A stretch of DNA of 64,000 nucleotides from Theileria orientalis strain Shintoku (GCF_000740895.1 NC_025263.1:744001-808000); one strand, 5' to 3'; shown: positions 1 through 11,015, counted from the stretch's first letter. Notes: generated from the sequence alone by a model not told the origin. Translations and numbers: made by a program.

Positions 1-2403
1 TCGTCTCCTTCCTTAAAGACACTTAGAAACCCCTTACTATGCAATTGTTAACTCGTGATATTGTTAAAATGTGAGTATATTTGTATTCATCTATCTATTT
101 ATCATATATGAATCTGTTTAAATAAACAAATGTATCTATCACTATTTCTATCATAACATAACTACCTATATACTCATGCCCCCGTACTTACAGTGGCACT
201 TCTGAGGGCGTGTTGTAGAATCTGTCCAGGGTCAGCTTCGCCAGTGCGTACGCGTGTATGTCCACTTCCACCGTCGATCTTTCCACTCTGTACACCTTCC
301 CCTTCACCAGCTGCCCCTTGTACAATTTGTAGTCCTCAGTTCCAAAGTGCTTCAGGTTAAACCTTTTGTACGCTTCCTCAAACTTGTCAAAGCTCAGAAT
401 GTTCTTAAAGTCGTGGCCTATCGGCTTTATTTCCAACTCCTCTCCTTCCTTGTCTATCAACTCTCTAATCCTCTCGTGTTCTCCATATGCAGATTCTGAC
501 TCATTCTCGCCTTCTCTTCTCCTTTCTGGTACTCCATTCACACCTTGTTCATCCACACTCTCTTTATTTGCTGTTTCTACTAACTTTATTAACTGATTTG
601 TCTCTCCTCTCTTCACATTACTTCTGTCCATCTCCACTATTTTATCTATTATTACATTCATATCTATTTCATTATCCTTCACCACTTCATTTACAAACCA
701 TGTATAATCGTCTGCAGTATTCTTCTTTCCGCTGTGTGTGTATTTATTTATCAGATTAATTATCTTTCCTACGTTTTCATTGTCTACATCGTTTAACCTC
801 TCTGCTATTTTGTTAACCATTCTACTTATGTGCGATTTCCTCATTTTGGGCGGTATGAATGATGTAAAGAATCTTTGCACTGTTCCTTTTGTCAACTTTC
901 CCAAGTCTTCTGCTGGATTCGATATTACTATTTCCTTCAATATTTTATAATAATTTTCGTACATTAATTGGTCTCTATTTCTCCAGAACTCATACCATAT
1001 CCAATATGGCACTGGTCTTGGCGAGATTATTTTCGAAATATTTCTTCGATTCAAACTAAATGTCAATAATTACATGTACACACGCATTAAACCAACTGGT
1101 TAACTATAAACCTAACTGTCCTAAACCTACTTAAAATCTACATATTGGTTGAACAATTTATGATCCTCTTTATACTTCTCTTTAGCGATGTAGTTCGTTT
1201 CTAGCAACTTGAGGTATGTATTAAGGTATTCAAAGTCTATGTCGACCCCTGCCCTTCCTTTTTGGCCAGGCTGTGATTCTAATGATGAATGTTTGTGCAG
1301 AAATTCCAACAAATCGTTACTCAGATACTCTGTCCACTTATCCGCCTTATTCCCTTCTACACATTACTTTATACACACTCACTTAACAACTTACCATAAA
1401 AGTTTATCATATCCTTGAACAAGTTCTTGAATTTAAAATCGTTTGTCAGTTGCTGATATATTCTAAGGTTTTTTATCAGCTTAGCGTTAAATTCAAGGAT
1501 TCTATTCAAGTAACTCCGGTTGTATTTATCTATCTCCTCGTATGAAGCTCCTCTATCCCTCATATCATTCAATCCCTTCAGATATTCTCTGTTCCAAGCT
1601 TGAAAGAAGATCGGCAGGTTATTCTCAGCTAGTACAAACGAATCAGTAAGAAAACCTTTCAATATTTCCGGACTCTCCTGATCTTCAGGAGCCACACTAT
1701 TGCCCTGTTCCTTCTCGATTTTCTCTATATATTCTGACAGGTCCACTGTTGGTACTTTTTTTTCCTTTGTGTGAAGTCTCGTATAACGATCGTACTCCAG
1801 TATTGCTGAAATAAGTGTCTGGCAGAGCACATCTTCCAACTTATATTTATTTTTTTCCAGGTTAAACTTATTATCCTTATACATTTCGTAATCTCGCCCT
1901 ATCAGTTTAACTTCATCTTTAATTATTTTTCCTGTTGGTGTTGTGTATTCTTTAAATGGGTGTGTGTATATATTTTCTACTTCATAGTAGTCCGACAACT
2001 CCATTTTCGGTTCAAAGAACAACTCTTTAATTTTATTAATTGAAATTCCTCTTTTCATCAATTCTTCCATTTCCCTAAGCAGATACACATCTGAGATATC
2101 AATTGGTTTAATTAAGCGTCCCAGGTCACTACTTGGATTATTTACCGTTGACCTTATTAAATCCATTTCTGGGCTGTTCCGTGAAAATTTGTTTGCACAA
2201 AGATTTAAATTTCTTTTTATGATGTAGTTGTTGTTTACAAAACCAAATATAAATCCCTTATTCAAGGAATTGAACTTGTTAAAATTACACAATACTATAG
2301 CAGATGTTATATTTAGAGCAACAAATAATAAAATACCAATAAATGGATACACACTTATATTTTTGGTACAAAAAACTTTAAATAAAAAGAAAAAACCCTT
2401 CAT
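1..2403 (-). CDS. S1-domain protein, probably organellar (3' end outside window)
   Basis: Four exons are visible: 2403..1395, 1356..1131, 1055..192 and 36..<1. All junctions are GT-AG and keep frame (phases 1, 2, 2), giving about 712 residues before the window edge. The N-terminus has a hydrophobic stretch (residues about 19-40) followed by Lys/Asn-rich sequence, which fits an ER-plus-transit leader to the apicoplast. The middle is charged and unrecognised. Near the end, starting at GQLVKGKVYRVERSTVEVDI, the sequence reads like the first strands of an S1 OB-fold, and the last exon (ending VFKEGD) matches the later S1 strand. The S1 fold binds RNA, so an organellar ribosomal S1-like or RNA-binding role is inferred. 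The fold call rests on about 60 residues. The start is the ATG at 2403, just before the hydrophobic leader. Confidence 0.6.
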
Positions 2404-2831
2404 ACTTCAATTTCAGTATGTATTAAATATGCGATACATTAAGCACTTTAATTTCATTCTAATGTACAGATTAATATCACAAACATCAAAAATCACACAA
2501 TATATTATTGTAACAAATTTGACATTAAATAAGAGCCATAATATAAGTAAATTTATTATTACTCGGATACACACATTTCAACCCGATTTAAATATTAGGA
2601 TTCTATAATTTAAACTTTATTAATACCAATTATTATTAGTTATCTGTTGTTCATATACTAACTATGTGCTGTTTCGTTTTGGAATCTTTAGATTCGTTTT
2701 TGTTTTTCAATGTTTTATACTACATATAATGTAACACAGAATAGTCAATATTTACATTGTGGATAGTTATTTACAACATTCAATCATTTCATCCAATGAT
2801 GGATTTTTATATTAATTTGTCTGAAATCATT
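2404..2831. other. AT-rich spacer
   Basis: No coding exon could be supported here. The stretch holds short AT-rich runs only. It separates the start of the S1-domain gene from the 3' end of the first small secreted-protein gene, and probably holds the S1 gene's promoter. Confidence 0.5.
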
Positions 2832-3127
2832 TTAGATTGCAAATCCTTTTAGATTATCCGATGGATGTAGACTTTTCTTTTCCGCTCTTGGGTAAAACAC
2901 ACACTCAGATAACAAACACCTTCCTTTACACTAAAAAAATCATCAAAATTCAAAGTTACCAGATTCATTGTTACGAAACTGAGACTTCCAGACCTATGTC
3001 TTTCCATACAACTGTTTATGCATCTTTGCTTGTCAGCTGAGCATCCAGTAACTGCCGCATCGGTTTTGCCAACTAATATCACATAAAGTGATATAAACAA
3101 GGCAATTGTATTTTTAAGTGAGGCCAT
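2832..3127 (-). CDS. Small secreted six-cysteine protein, cluster member 1
   Basis: Exons 3127..2960 and 2930..2832 are joined across a 29-nt GT-AG intron (GTAACT...TTTTAG), giving 88 residues. Residues 1-25 form a signal peptide ending near KTDAA. The mature part has Cys spacing C-x6-C-x3-C in exon 1 and C-x3-C-x4-C in exon 2. The intron is phase 0 and lies directly before the first Cys of exon 2. Reading through the intron gives a different C-terminus and loses the second cysteine trio. The same spacing and intron position occur in the next two genes, so I treat them as paralogues. No known family is recognised. Function is unknown; secretion is inferred from the leader. Confidence 0.75.
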
Positions 3128-3556
3128 TTTGTTTTAACTATAGGGAATGATAAATTTATTATTTTATTTAAAATTGAAAATCTTCTATATTGAAACAGAA
3201 TTGATATAAAACAAACTGTTAAACTAAATTTAATTCAATCAATAATTTGTTTAATTCTTTTTGTATCATTATTGACTTGTAGAATTTTTTTTGCATCTAT
3301 TGTATTTAGAGATACAAATATGCATCCTCTACATTATAAAATATATAAATTTTTACACATTTAGCTGAATCTTAAACATAATCAAGTTTAAGCATAAATA
3401 AACATCTTTATGTATCTATATACTTATATGCCTTTGTATTTTGAAGGATTCCACAAGTGTTTATATAATATATAAATTATGACTACTTTGTAAAATAAAA
3501 GAACATTTAAACAAAAATATTAGTGGATTTTTCAATCATTTGTTTAATTAAACAGT
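3128..3556. other. AT-rich spacer
   Basis: Very AT-rich DNA between small secreted-protein genes 1 and 2. I looked on both strands for another leader-plus-cysteine exon and saw none. Confidence 0.45.
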
Positions 3557-3813
3557 TTAACGCTCCAACGATAGGTTGTCATCAGTCCTTTTTATAACAC
3601 ACTGGCTAAACTTACACCCTCCTACGCACTACAAATCATTTTTAACATTTATTAAAATACCATATTTTTAAGGAAAATATTGCCTCCGTGTTTAACTTTG
3701 CAATTTTGGACACATACTCTATAGTATGGGTGACATTTAATTGCATCAGTGGGTTTGATGGTTCCAATCAAAAGTGAGGAAACGACTGCTATTAAATATC
3801 TATAAAACAACAT
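3557..3813 (-). CDS. Small secreted six-cysteine protein, cluster member 2
   Basis: Exons 3813..3661 and 3628..3557 are joined across a 32-nt intron (GTATTT...TTGTAG), giving 74 residues. Each exon is too short for a usual ORF cut-off. The ATG at 3813 opens a 24-residue signal peptide (MLFYRYLIAVVSSLLIG..., ending near PTDA). The cysteines follow the pattern of the neighbour: C-x6-C-x3-C, 13 residues, then C-x3-C-x4-C. The second trio begins exactly at the exon 2 start after a phase 0 intron, and CVGGCKFSQC aligns with CKGRCLLSEC and CNTGCKIKHC of the two flanking paralogues. Function is unknown. The shared architecture makes the gene model convincing despite its size. Confidence 0.75.
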
Positions 3814-4044
3814 TTTGTATTATAATGATCAAGATAGAATAAATACTGAATAGTTTATAAATCTCTATTCAGAATTTCATGAGAATTTTCCTTGAATCAG
3901 TACACAATTTTGAGATCTTCTATGGTACGCCAATTTTCCATGGAGTCCATAAGGCAGCTTAACTAACACACATATCACGGAGTATAGGACTAAATAGATC
4001 ATGTATTGTGTTTTTGAACAAATTAGGCGATTTTAAATTTCATC

Positions 4045-4327
4045 TTATGCTATGCAATGCTTAATCTTGCATCCCGTGTTGCACTAAAGTATAATTTATT
4101 AGTTTACTTTTTAAAATTGAGCCATAAATAGAGGAATTGCATATATCCTCCCCGTTAAACTAAGTTACCATGAAAATCTTCGCTTGGTTTGATCCCTTGT
4201 AGTACTCAGAGCACGAGTCTTCGCATCTCTTGTAGGCAGTTCCGCACGAGAACAATGCGCTCGCGGACTTGAATGACCCGAGGAGCAGGTATGAAAATAT
4301 ACAAAAAAGAAGGCCGAATGTGTTCAT
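4045..4327 (-). CDS. Small secreted six-cysteine protein, cluster member 3
   Basis: Exons 4327..4169 and 4083..4045 are joined across an 85-nt intron (GTAACT...CTTTAG), giving 65 residues. The ATG at 4327 starts a signal peptide of about 24 residues ending near KSASA. The mature part has C-x6-C-x3-C, 14 residues, then C-x3-C-x4-C, and ends two residues after the last Cys. The intron is again phase 0 and directly precedes the first exon 2 Cys. A longer open frame on the same strand (4206..4418) is in a different register and lacks a leader, so I reject it. This is the shortest member, with almost no C-terminal tail. Function is unknown. Confidence 0.75.
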
Positions 4328-4565
4328 TTTTATCGAGTTGTAAACTATATTTATTGATTTTGTTTTCTGATCTAAAACTGAAACTCACGTTGAACCACAA
4401 TCTTCCCTGTCTCCTCATCGAAAATTCAATTTCGAGATCTTTGGGTCTAAAATGTTCATTTTCATCCTTTGATCACAGTACTTTGTATTTTTTCGTTTTA
4501 ACGTTTTAAATTTTAGTTTACATTCTTTTATATTATTGAAAATCGCCGCTTCAGTCTCTAATACG

Positions 4566-4958
4566 ATGAAGCTTTCTTTTATTATAAAGGGCGCCCTGGC
4601 CTTCATACTGGTTACTCCTCTGGCAAGGTCTGACATTTTAAAGTTTATGGACGAGTGCACCACTCACTGCAAAAAGAGTCACACTAAGATGGGCAACGTC
4701 AATGACGTCGAGAACGCTGCCACTGGAACCAGGCACACCTCGGAGGACATTGTCGTCACCTCGGTATTTTAATTTACATATTCACTCTTAACTATCAATT
4801 AACAATGCTATTTACACACTTAATTTGCCATCACCGACCATACGCTTATTACTCACTTCCACCTATGTTACTCCTCATTTTCTTTTCAGTGTCTTCAGAG
4901 GTGTCGTCTTGCTGAGATTATACGGCCCAAATCCACCATTGAGATCGGCAGCATTTAA
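4566..4958 (+). CDS. Small secreted protein with two CX3C motifs, cluster member 4
   Basis: Exons 4566..4763 and 4890..4958 are joined across a 126-nt intron (GTATTT...TTTCAG), giving 88 residues. The ATG at 4566 is preferred over the one at 4536 because it directly opens a signal peptide (MKLSFIIKGALAFILVT...). The mature part has C-x3-C (CTTHC), 31 residues, then C-x3-C (CLQRC). As in members 1-3 the intron is phase 0 and abuts the first Cys of the second pair, so a common origin is likely. It lacks the outer cysteines of members 1-3, has a longer linker, and lies on the opposite strand. Function is unknown. Confidence 0.65.
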
Positions 4959-5150
4959 AAGGCCCTAATTTAATACCTAGTGTGTACGTGTTCACATGTA
5001 TAAAATTAAACTTTCGACATCTATAAATTACAATGTGACGCATATGAAATTCAAAAGTTGAAATAATATAAATAAGTGGTGCGTGAAGTATCGAACTTAG
5101 AAGTGCATTCCTGGGCGCTCGGTCGGTGCGCTGCGGAAGCCTCTGTGCGA

Positions 5151-6380
5151 TCACAGTACGTTGTGGTGGAACTTCTTATCGTACAGGGATACGTCTGACA
5201 GTATTGGGGTGTCCTTCGGCTTCGCGAACGGCGAGTCGTAGATCACGTTGTTTTGCAGCGTGTTCCACTTGTAGTAGGTCGTGTTTGCTGCTGCGGCGCC
5301 GTAGTAGTTGTTGTACGAGACTCCGTTGTTCAGGTTCATCATGCCCACGTTGTTCGCCATGTCTGCGTTCATCGTGGCTCCCATTCCGGTAGCCATCGAA
5401 GTGCCGACGCCTCCTCCCATGCCGCTCTGTATGTTGACTATGCTCGCTCCGTTGTTCGAGTTGATGCTACTACTTGTTCCATTTGCGTGATTAATGGTTG
5501 TGTAGTTTGCTGTTCCATGACCGTTGGGGATATTGATTTGCAGTGGCGCTGGCTGGAACATTTCTTTTTCCATTAGGCTCGGGTTATATGTCGCCGGGCT
5601 ACTTTTACCCAGTCCGTATATTATTCCTTGGTACTTCTGGTCATCCAGTTTGTTTTCAAAGTACTTTTGCATCAGCTTAAAGAACGTTCCGCTTGTCACC
5701 AATGAATCGCTTCCTGCTTGGTGCTGCAGTCCTACTCTCTTTACGTCCAGGTGGTCTGCTAACTTTTGTAGCGACAGTCTACCGCTAAGCTCTATGCTTC
5801 TTTCGTTAAGCAGGAACTTGATGTCGTACAACGACGGGAAGAAGTCGTGCAGCAGCTCAAAAAATCTAGACTGGTTTGAGGGCAGGTTCGTGCACGTCAG
5901 TAGCTTTAGCAAATATGCGAAATCGTATGATCCGTGGAATGATATCCATACTATTTCTTCGTTCATTACCAGCCCTGAGGACATGATTAGTTCGCCAAAG
6001 TGAACTAGGTCTATTCCCCTTCTCTGATGACTCTCAAAATCTATTCCGGAGTTTTTTAACATATCTATTGAGTTTTGTGCGTACATATCATGGTGTAAGT
6101 CGAACTTGAAGTTAAATTGCCAAGTTGAAGCTGTGTTGGGCGATACTCCATCTGAATTGGCAAATGTGAGCCCGAGTTGGATTATATTTAACAAATCAAC
6201 GTTACATTTTATTGTTTGGTAGTTATAATCCTCCAGGTAGCTGGTCGGTCTCACGACTATACCGGGGAATTCTGTATCTATCGACACGTAGGGGTAAAGT
6301 TCAAGCAAATCTCGAATCTTCTCAAATGCATCTTCTAAGTTGTCAGACCACACGTCAACTATTTGAAGTTCTTCATCCAT
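5151..6380 (-). CDS. CAF1: CAF1/CNOT7-type deadenylase of the CCR4-NOT complex
   Basis: Intronless, 409 residues. The first 265 residues are a complete DEDD-type 3'-5' exoribonuclease of the CAF1/Pop2 family, which shortens mRNA poly(A) tails within CCR4-NOT. Visible motifs are SIDTEFPG (first two catalytic acidic residues), IVWISFHGSYDFAYLL (third region) and LQHQAGSDSLVT (final Asp with its preceding His). After the nuclease domain comes a tail of about 140 residues rich in Asn, Gly, Met and Ala, unlike the compact human enzyme of about 285 residues. It is low-complexity and may mediate RNP or NOT-module contacts (inference). The start ATG at 6380 gives the expected N-terminus, IVDVWSDNLEDAF. 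Confidence 0.95.
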   Translation of the reverse strand: MDEELQIVDVWSDNLEDAFEKIRDLLELYPYVSIDTEFPGIVVRPTSYLEDYNYQTIKCNVDLLNIIQLGLTFANSDGVSPNTASTWQFNFKFDLHHDMYAQNSIDMLKNSGIDFESHQRRGIDLVHFGELIMSSGLVMNEEIVWISFHGSYDFAYLLKLLTCTNLPSNQSRFFELLHDFFPSLYDIKFLLNERSIELSGRLSLQKLADHLDVKRVGLQHQAGSDSLVTSGTFFKLMQKYFENKLDDQKYQGIIYGLGKSSPATYNPSLMEKEMFQPAPLQINIPNGHGTANYTTINHANGTSSSINSNNGASIVNIQSGMGGGVGTSMATGMGATMNADMANNVGMMNLNNGVSYNNYYGAAAANTTYYKWNTLQNNVIYDSPFAKPKDTPILSDVSLYDKKFHHNVL

Positions 6381-7356
6381 AACCTGCTCGCGTGACTAAC
6401 GTCAAATTGTAAGAACTCATGACTACCGCCCGTGAGGATGACTCAATATCAAAGCACCTAATTGTTCAATATTGTTTATATTTAACCTGAAATGTAATTT
6501 AAAATAATATTTTTTAAAAATATTTATTTTTTGATAATTATCGATTTTTTGATGGAATGAAAATCAGGGGGCTTATGCTTAAACATATACTAACCTTTTG
6601 TGTGATTTGAGCGACCTATAATTAAATATTTTATATAGTTTAATTTAAATGCGCACAAAACGATAAATGAAGTTGATATCTATATTTATCCTTAGACAAT
6701 GGGGTGATCTGATATAAATTTTTAATACGGCCACCATCCAGTGATCTTTCTTCCGGTTTTTTTCAAATTTTCACTAAATTCTTACACACTTGATAGTTTT
6801 ATACTGATTAATTTATTATGCACTCCAATGACCTTTATATTATTTGTTTAAGATAACAATCCATTATATTACACCTTCCTATCACCTTTTTAGTAGATCC
6901 TATATATATTATTATTTTACATTTTTATTTAACTATATTTGTATTTTTGTATTTTTTCTTAATTTGTATTTATTTCTTTTTTGTATTTTTTCTTAATTTG
7001 TTTATATATATTATTAATTTATATTTTACACATTTTTTTAATTTATATACATTTTAATTACTTTTTATAATATAATTTTTATTTTTTTTCCCACTCTTAC
7101 TCATCTCGTTTTTTAACCCACTCGATATTTTGTCACATATAACCTTTTTACTTTTTCTCATTCTTTATAAGTTTTTTATTTAATTTTTTTTGAATCCTAT
7201 ATTAATTTTATATTTCTTTCAACCATTGTTTATAAAATTAATTTATTTTATTTCACGTCTCTCGGATTGGATTGTTGTACCGTTGTTTTCTAAATTAGTT
7301 TTTCTACTAACATTCTGTTCCTTATTGGTTTATTTGTTGTTATTTGTGCTTATTAA
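6381..7356. other. Long AT-rich intergenic region
   Basis: Nearly 1 kb lies between the divergent CAF1 and 7357 genes. From about 6880 it becomes extremely T-rich on the + strand, with long oligo-T runs. An open frame at 7190..7384 consists of hydrophobic codons produced by the T bias and overlaps the start of the real gene in another frame. No gene is supported. The region probably holds both promoters. Confidence 0.5.
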
Positions 7357-7796
7357 ATGCGATATTTTCGATCTTGGGCGATAAATAAGCGATTTTTTTC
7401 AAGTACACATCGTCCTCTCAGTGAGTGCTTATCTGATTTCAAAGAATTAGTGTCTGAGCAATCATCTTGCGGATCTGTATATGACGGTTGGCCTCCTAAA
7501 AATCGCATCAAATTGAAAGAACGGGTATGTTGACCTATTTTCTCCACATTATTACTATCTTCTCACATGCCATTATTTTTAACTAATATTCTTATACTTT
7601 TCAGCTTAAGCCTCTCGGTCGTGATCTTTTCGTCATTAACCGTCGTCTCGAAAATGGAGTGGGCTTCGAGCCTACTCTCGTTTTCTGCTGTGGTTTTAAG
7701 CCCATGTTGATGATGAGCAAATCTGAGTTTCAGAGCTTCATTGCCAACCTTCCACTGATTAAAACCAATCTTGAAACATTTTTCAAGCAATTGTAG
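7357..7796 (+). CDS. Small conserved-looking protein with a mitochondrial-type leader
   Basis: Exons 7357..7524 and 7605..7796 (phase 0, GTATGT...TTTCAG) encode 119 residues. The N-terminus MRYFRSWAINKRFFSSTHRP is rich in Arg, Ser and aromatic residues with no acidic residue, typical of a mitochondrial presequence. The rest is compact, with a CCGFKP turn and a C-terminal helix-like segment ending TNLETFFKQL. The size and leader would fit a mitoribosomal or respiratory-chain accessory protein, but I do not recognise the family. Open frames on the opposite strand here are shadows, because only the + strand frames splice into one continuous product. Confidence 0.65.
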
Positions 7797-8113
7797 TGTC
7801 TAATATCATACTATGCCCATCTTATAATTTATACACATTTGTTATTACCATCTATTGCTTTTTAATTTAGACCTTTTTTAAGTTACCCTAAAACACATTG
7901 ATGTGCTACTTATTCCACGTGGTATTGATTCATAAATATGTTTTGCTGTGGAATCTCCATAAATATTTGCAATTACCACGATTCGTTCTTCCATCAACCA
8001 CCTAACCTGTACAAAAACTCTTAAACGTCCATATTATTCACGCACACTTTACACTAAACACGCACACTGTGCGTTATTCATACTATTATGCACATAACTG
8101 TGTATTTACGAGA
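7797..8113. other. AT-rich spacer between convergent genes
   Basis: Short AT-rich sequence between the stop codons of the + strand mitochondrial-type gene and the - strand DUF2009 gene. It presumably contains both 3' UTRs. No coding or RNA feature is seen. Confidence 0.4.
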
Positions 8114-10544
8114 TTAGTCGTTGAATCTCCCGTCGAAGCCGTTGAAGCCTGTGAGGAGGAACACGTTAAAGTAGCTCTTCTTTTCTATTTTGCTGCACCA
8201 GTTCCATGCTGAGGTCAGCCTTCCGTCTATGCAGCTTCCTGCGTCATTGAAGTTGTCCGCTCCGCTTCCGTCGAACGCGTGTCTGAAGAAGTCCGCCAGG
8301 ATCGTCATCTTCAGCCTTTCCAGCGACCCGAACTGGCTATCGATGTACAGCTTTATGTTCTTGTTCGACTTGTACAGCTCCGGCAGCTTCTCTATACAAT
8401 TAACTACTGGCGACAGTATTCTCGGTATCTACGCATTGTTATTTACATTTTACACATTTTAATTCTATCTTAATCCGTATTCAAGTGCTACATATTTTGG
8501 TTCTATCTAGTCTAATAACGTCAAGCATGATCAATGGCAACTAGTTCCATTTGATACCGGAATTACAGTTCTATCTAGTCTTCACGTTAACGTACCTGTG
8601 TGTACTTGTCGATGAAGAGAAATGAATTCGGAACGTTGTGGTCTCCCATGTGTATTGCGTGCGATCCTATCCATGCGCCCAGCCTGCTCTGCACCTTCTT
8701 CAGTATCTTCCTCATCTCCGATAAGACTTGCGGCGCCTCTTGCACTCTGTTGAGCCCCTGGCCAGTGTTCCTGAGCCTGTACGGGTTTGAGCCGTCCAGC
8801 AGGTCCATTTCCGCCTTGTGCCAGAGCACGAACATCTGGTGCGCAATTTCTCGCCAGAGCTGCAGCGACTGCATAACGTACAGGAACTGCCTTGAGTGGT
8901 TGTGCGTCAGTCTGCTTCCTTCGTAGCCGCTGTCTATGCTCAGGTTGTAGAGGTCGTCGTCCTTCGTGTTGAGGAAGCCGTCCAGGTCCACTGTGTCTGT
9001 GTAGCTGTACTTTGCCAGGAAGCTGCTCAATGCTCCTGGCGTTCCCGCCCTCTCTTCCCTCTGCGTCCTCACCTTCGGGTTATTCGGGTTAATTGGGTGC
9101 GTCGGGTGAAAGTTGTCTGTGAGCAGCTCTATCATCTTATCTATTGGCGTGCGGTACGTCCTCAGGTGCGCGTTGTAGTCGCTCAGTGAGTACAGGCAGT
9201 TTTCCACCTCCTCCACGCTCATCTCCCCCTCGTCCCCTTCCTTGCTGTTGCTGTGCGATGAGTAGAAGTTTTTGTGCAGGAACGAGAAGTTAAGCAGTGA
9301 CGAGCTCGACCTCTTATTGTACGCGTACTTTCCCACCAGGTACTTGATTGCTTCTTCCTTTTTACTGATTTCATTTTCTATTTCATATCTGCTTTTATTG
9401 TCCGGCACAATCACTGTATTTTAATTATTATTAGCTTCTTGCTTTTTATCATGCTTACTATCGACTATCAATTGCAAACATAGCTATTATCGTCTATATT
9501 ACCTATGATATAGACTAAACGCCACCATAACTATATTCAATACCTTATTAATACACCTAAGTACTCTAATACTACTCTATTTCTTACGTTTTGTTGCTTG
9601 TTGCAATTTCGGGTCCGATAGCAGTTGAGGGCCGTTCTTCTTAGTCTTCAGAAACGAATACACTGTGTTCACTGGGATGACGCAGTCGAAATTAAGGAGT
9701 TCTCTGATTTCCGGCTTCCTCGAGTCCATCAGAAAGTATATAAGCTTCCCGTAACTCGTCCTCATCTTGTCCGGGTTTAGTATCTTGTACCTTCTTCCTA
9801 TCTCAAACACGTTTCTAAAGAACTCTGCGTTGTTGTAGTAGTCTCTTTCCTTCAACAACTTCTGCCCTGCTTCGTAGTTGTACGCTATTGCTAGCCCGCT
9901 CAGTATTGCCGACACTTCTTTGATCTCTCTTATTATTGCTCTCGACTTACTCCCCTCGTGGATTATGTCCACCTTGTCTGTGTACTCTGACACGTGCAGT
10001 GTGCTCTCCAAAAGCCTCATCAGCTTCCTTTCTGTTATTGTCAGTCTTATCGGTGCAAATCTTGCTATTTTCATGTAATCCAGCTCCTCTTCCATGCTAT
10101 TCGTTTGATCCGGGTCGTCTGTTTCCATTTGGCTCACATCTGCCTCGGTCTGATCGTTTAACAAATCTATTCCTGTCGCCACGTCTGTCACCATCTCTGG
10201 GTCCATTACCTATTTTTAATTTACTTTTGTTCAAATCTCTACACATTATCTATTAAACTTACGTGTCTATTGTACACTTCTGGAGCATTTTCTTTGAGCA
10301 CTTCAGAAACATCACACTTTCTCGAAAGCGAGGAAATCACTAAAATGTATATAAATGTTAGAAAATAAACTAATTAATTTTCAATGATTCTAGACTTACC
10401 TTTAAGGAGAGACTTTTCGTCCAACTGACGAAACAGGTACCCGAGTTCTGATAAATTGGATTCATCGAGTTCTTCGAAATTCGATTTGTCGTGATTTAAC
10501 TCGACGTAATCCAAAATATCTGCCAATTTATTTTTACCCCTCAT
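8114..10544 (-). CDS. DUF2009 (UPF0652) family protein
   Basis: Exons 10544..10400, 10339..10263, 10209..9588, 9413..8596 and 8428..8114 join in frame to 658 residues. The N-terminal half carries LHVSEYTDKVDI, FEIGRRYKILNPDKMR and SYGKLIYFLMDS. The C-terminal half carries GSHAIHMGDHNVPN, FFRHAFDGSGADNF and SCIDGRLTSAWNWCSKIEKK. These are hallmarks of the eukaryote-wide DUF2009 family, whose biochemical role is not established. The frame splits into two large open segments joined by a phase 1 intron at 9587-9414. The first two exons (MRGKNKLADILDYVE...) are less certain: they join in frame through GTAAGT/TAG sites, but translation could instead begin at the ATG at 10206. A region of about 70 residues with Asn and acidic residues looks like a parasite insertion. 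Confidence 0.85.
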
Positions 10545-11015
10545 TTTGAAATAAAAATCAAAATACAATCAATTTAAAAGTCACAAATAATCTACAGGTT
10601 AATGTAAACAACGGGGTTACAATCTCAATTGATTGTATAATTAAATAGATCATAGAAGACTATATAGATAATCGACACATCAAAAATGTAAGGTTAATAT
10701 GAATAATTTTATACAACCAAATACTGTTTTAATAAATCACACACACAAACCAATGTGTAAAAATGTCAAATATATTAAAAAATAAAATCTGGTTTACTTA
10801 ATTTTAATTAAACGTTATTACCAACCCCCCACAGTTGATTCGAGACGTTATACATGATTTATAATCAAATATTAATGTACACATATCGATAATTATACTG
10901 TTTACGTTTTTGTAGTCATATTTAAAATCAATTCCACTGTTATATGATGTAGAATAATACTCATTTATAAAGTTTATTCTCTGTATTCTATCTCGTGATT
11001 CTTGTTTTGTAAATA
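10545..11015. promoter_or_regulatory. Divergent intergenic region between DUF2009 and cyclin H genes
   Basis: AT-rich region of 471 bp between two divergently oriented start codons, so it must contain both promoters. No specific motif is identified. An open frame on the - strand (10804..11040) overlaps the start of cyclin H, has biased AT-rich codons and no recognisable product, and is not annotated. Confidence 0.35.

Noticed and set aside
4206..4418. 70-codon frame on the - strand
   Set aside because: Different register from the signal-peptide gene at 4045..4327; no leader, no cysteine pattern, and it runs through that gene's exon.
7190..7384. 64-codon hydrophobic frame in T-rich DNA
   Set aside because: Composition is driven by T richness, and it overlaps the start of the spliced gene at 7357 in another frame.
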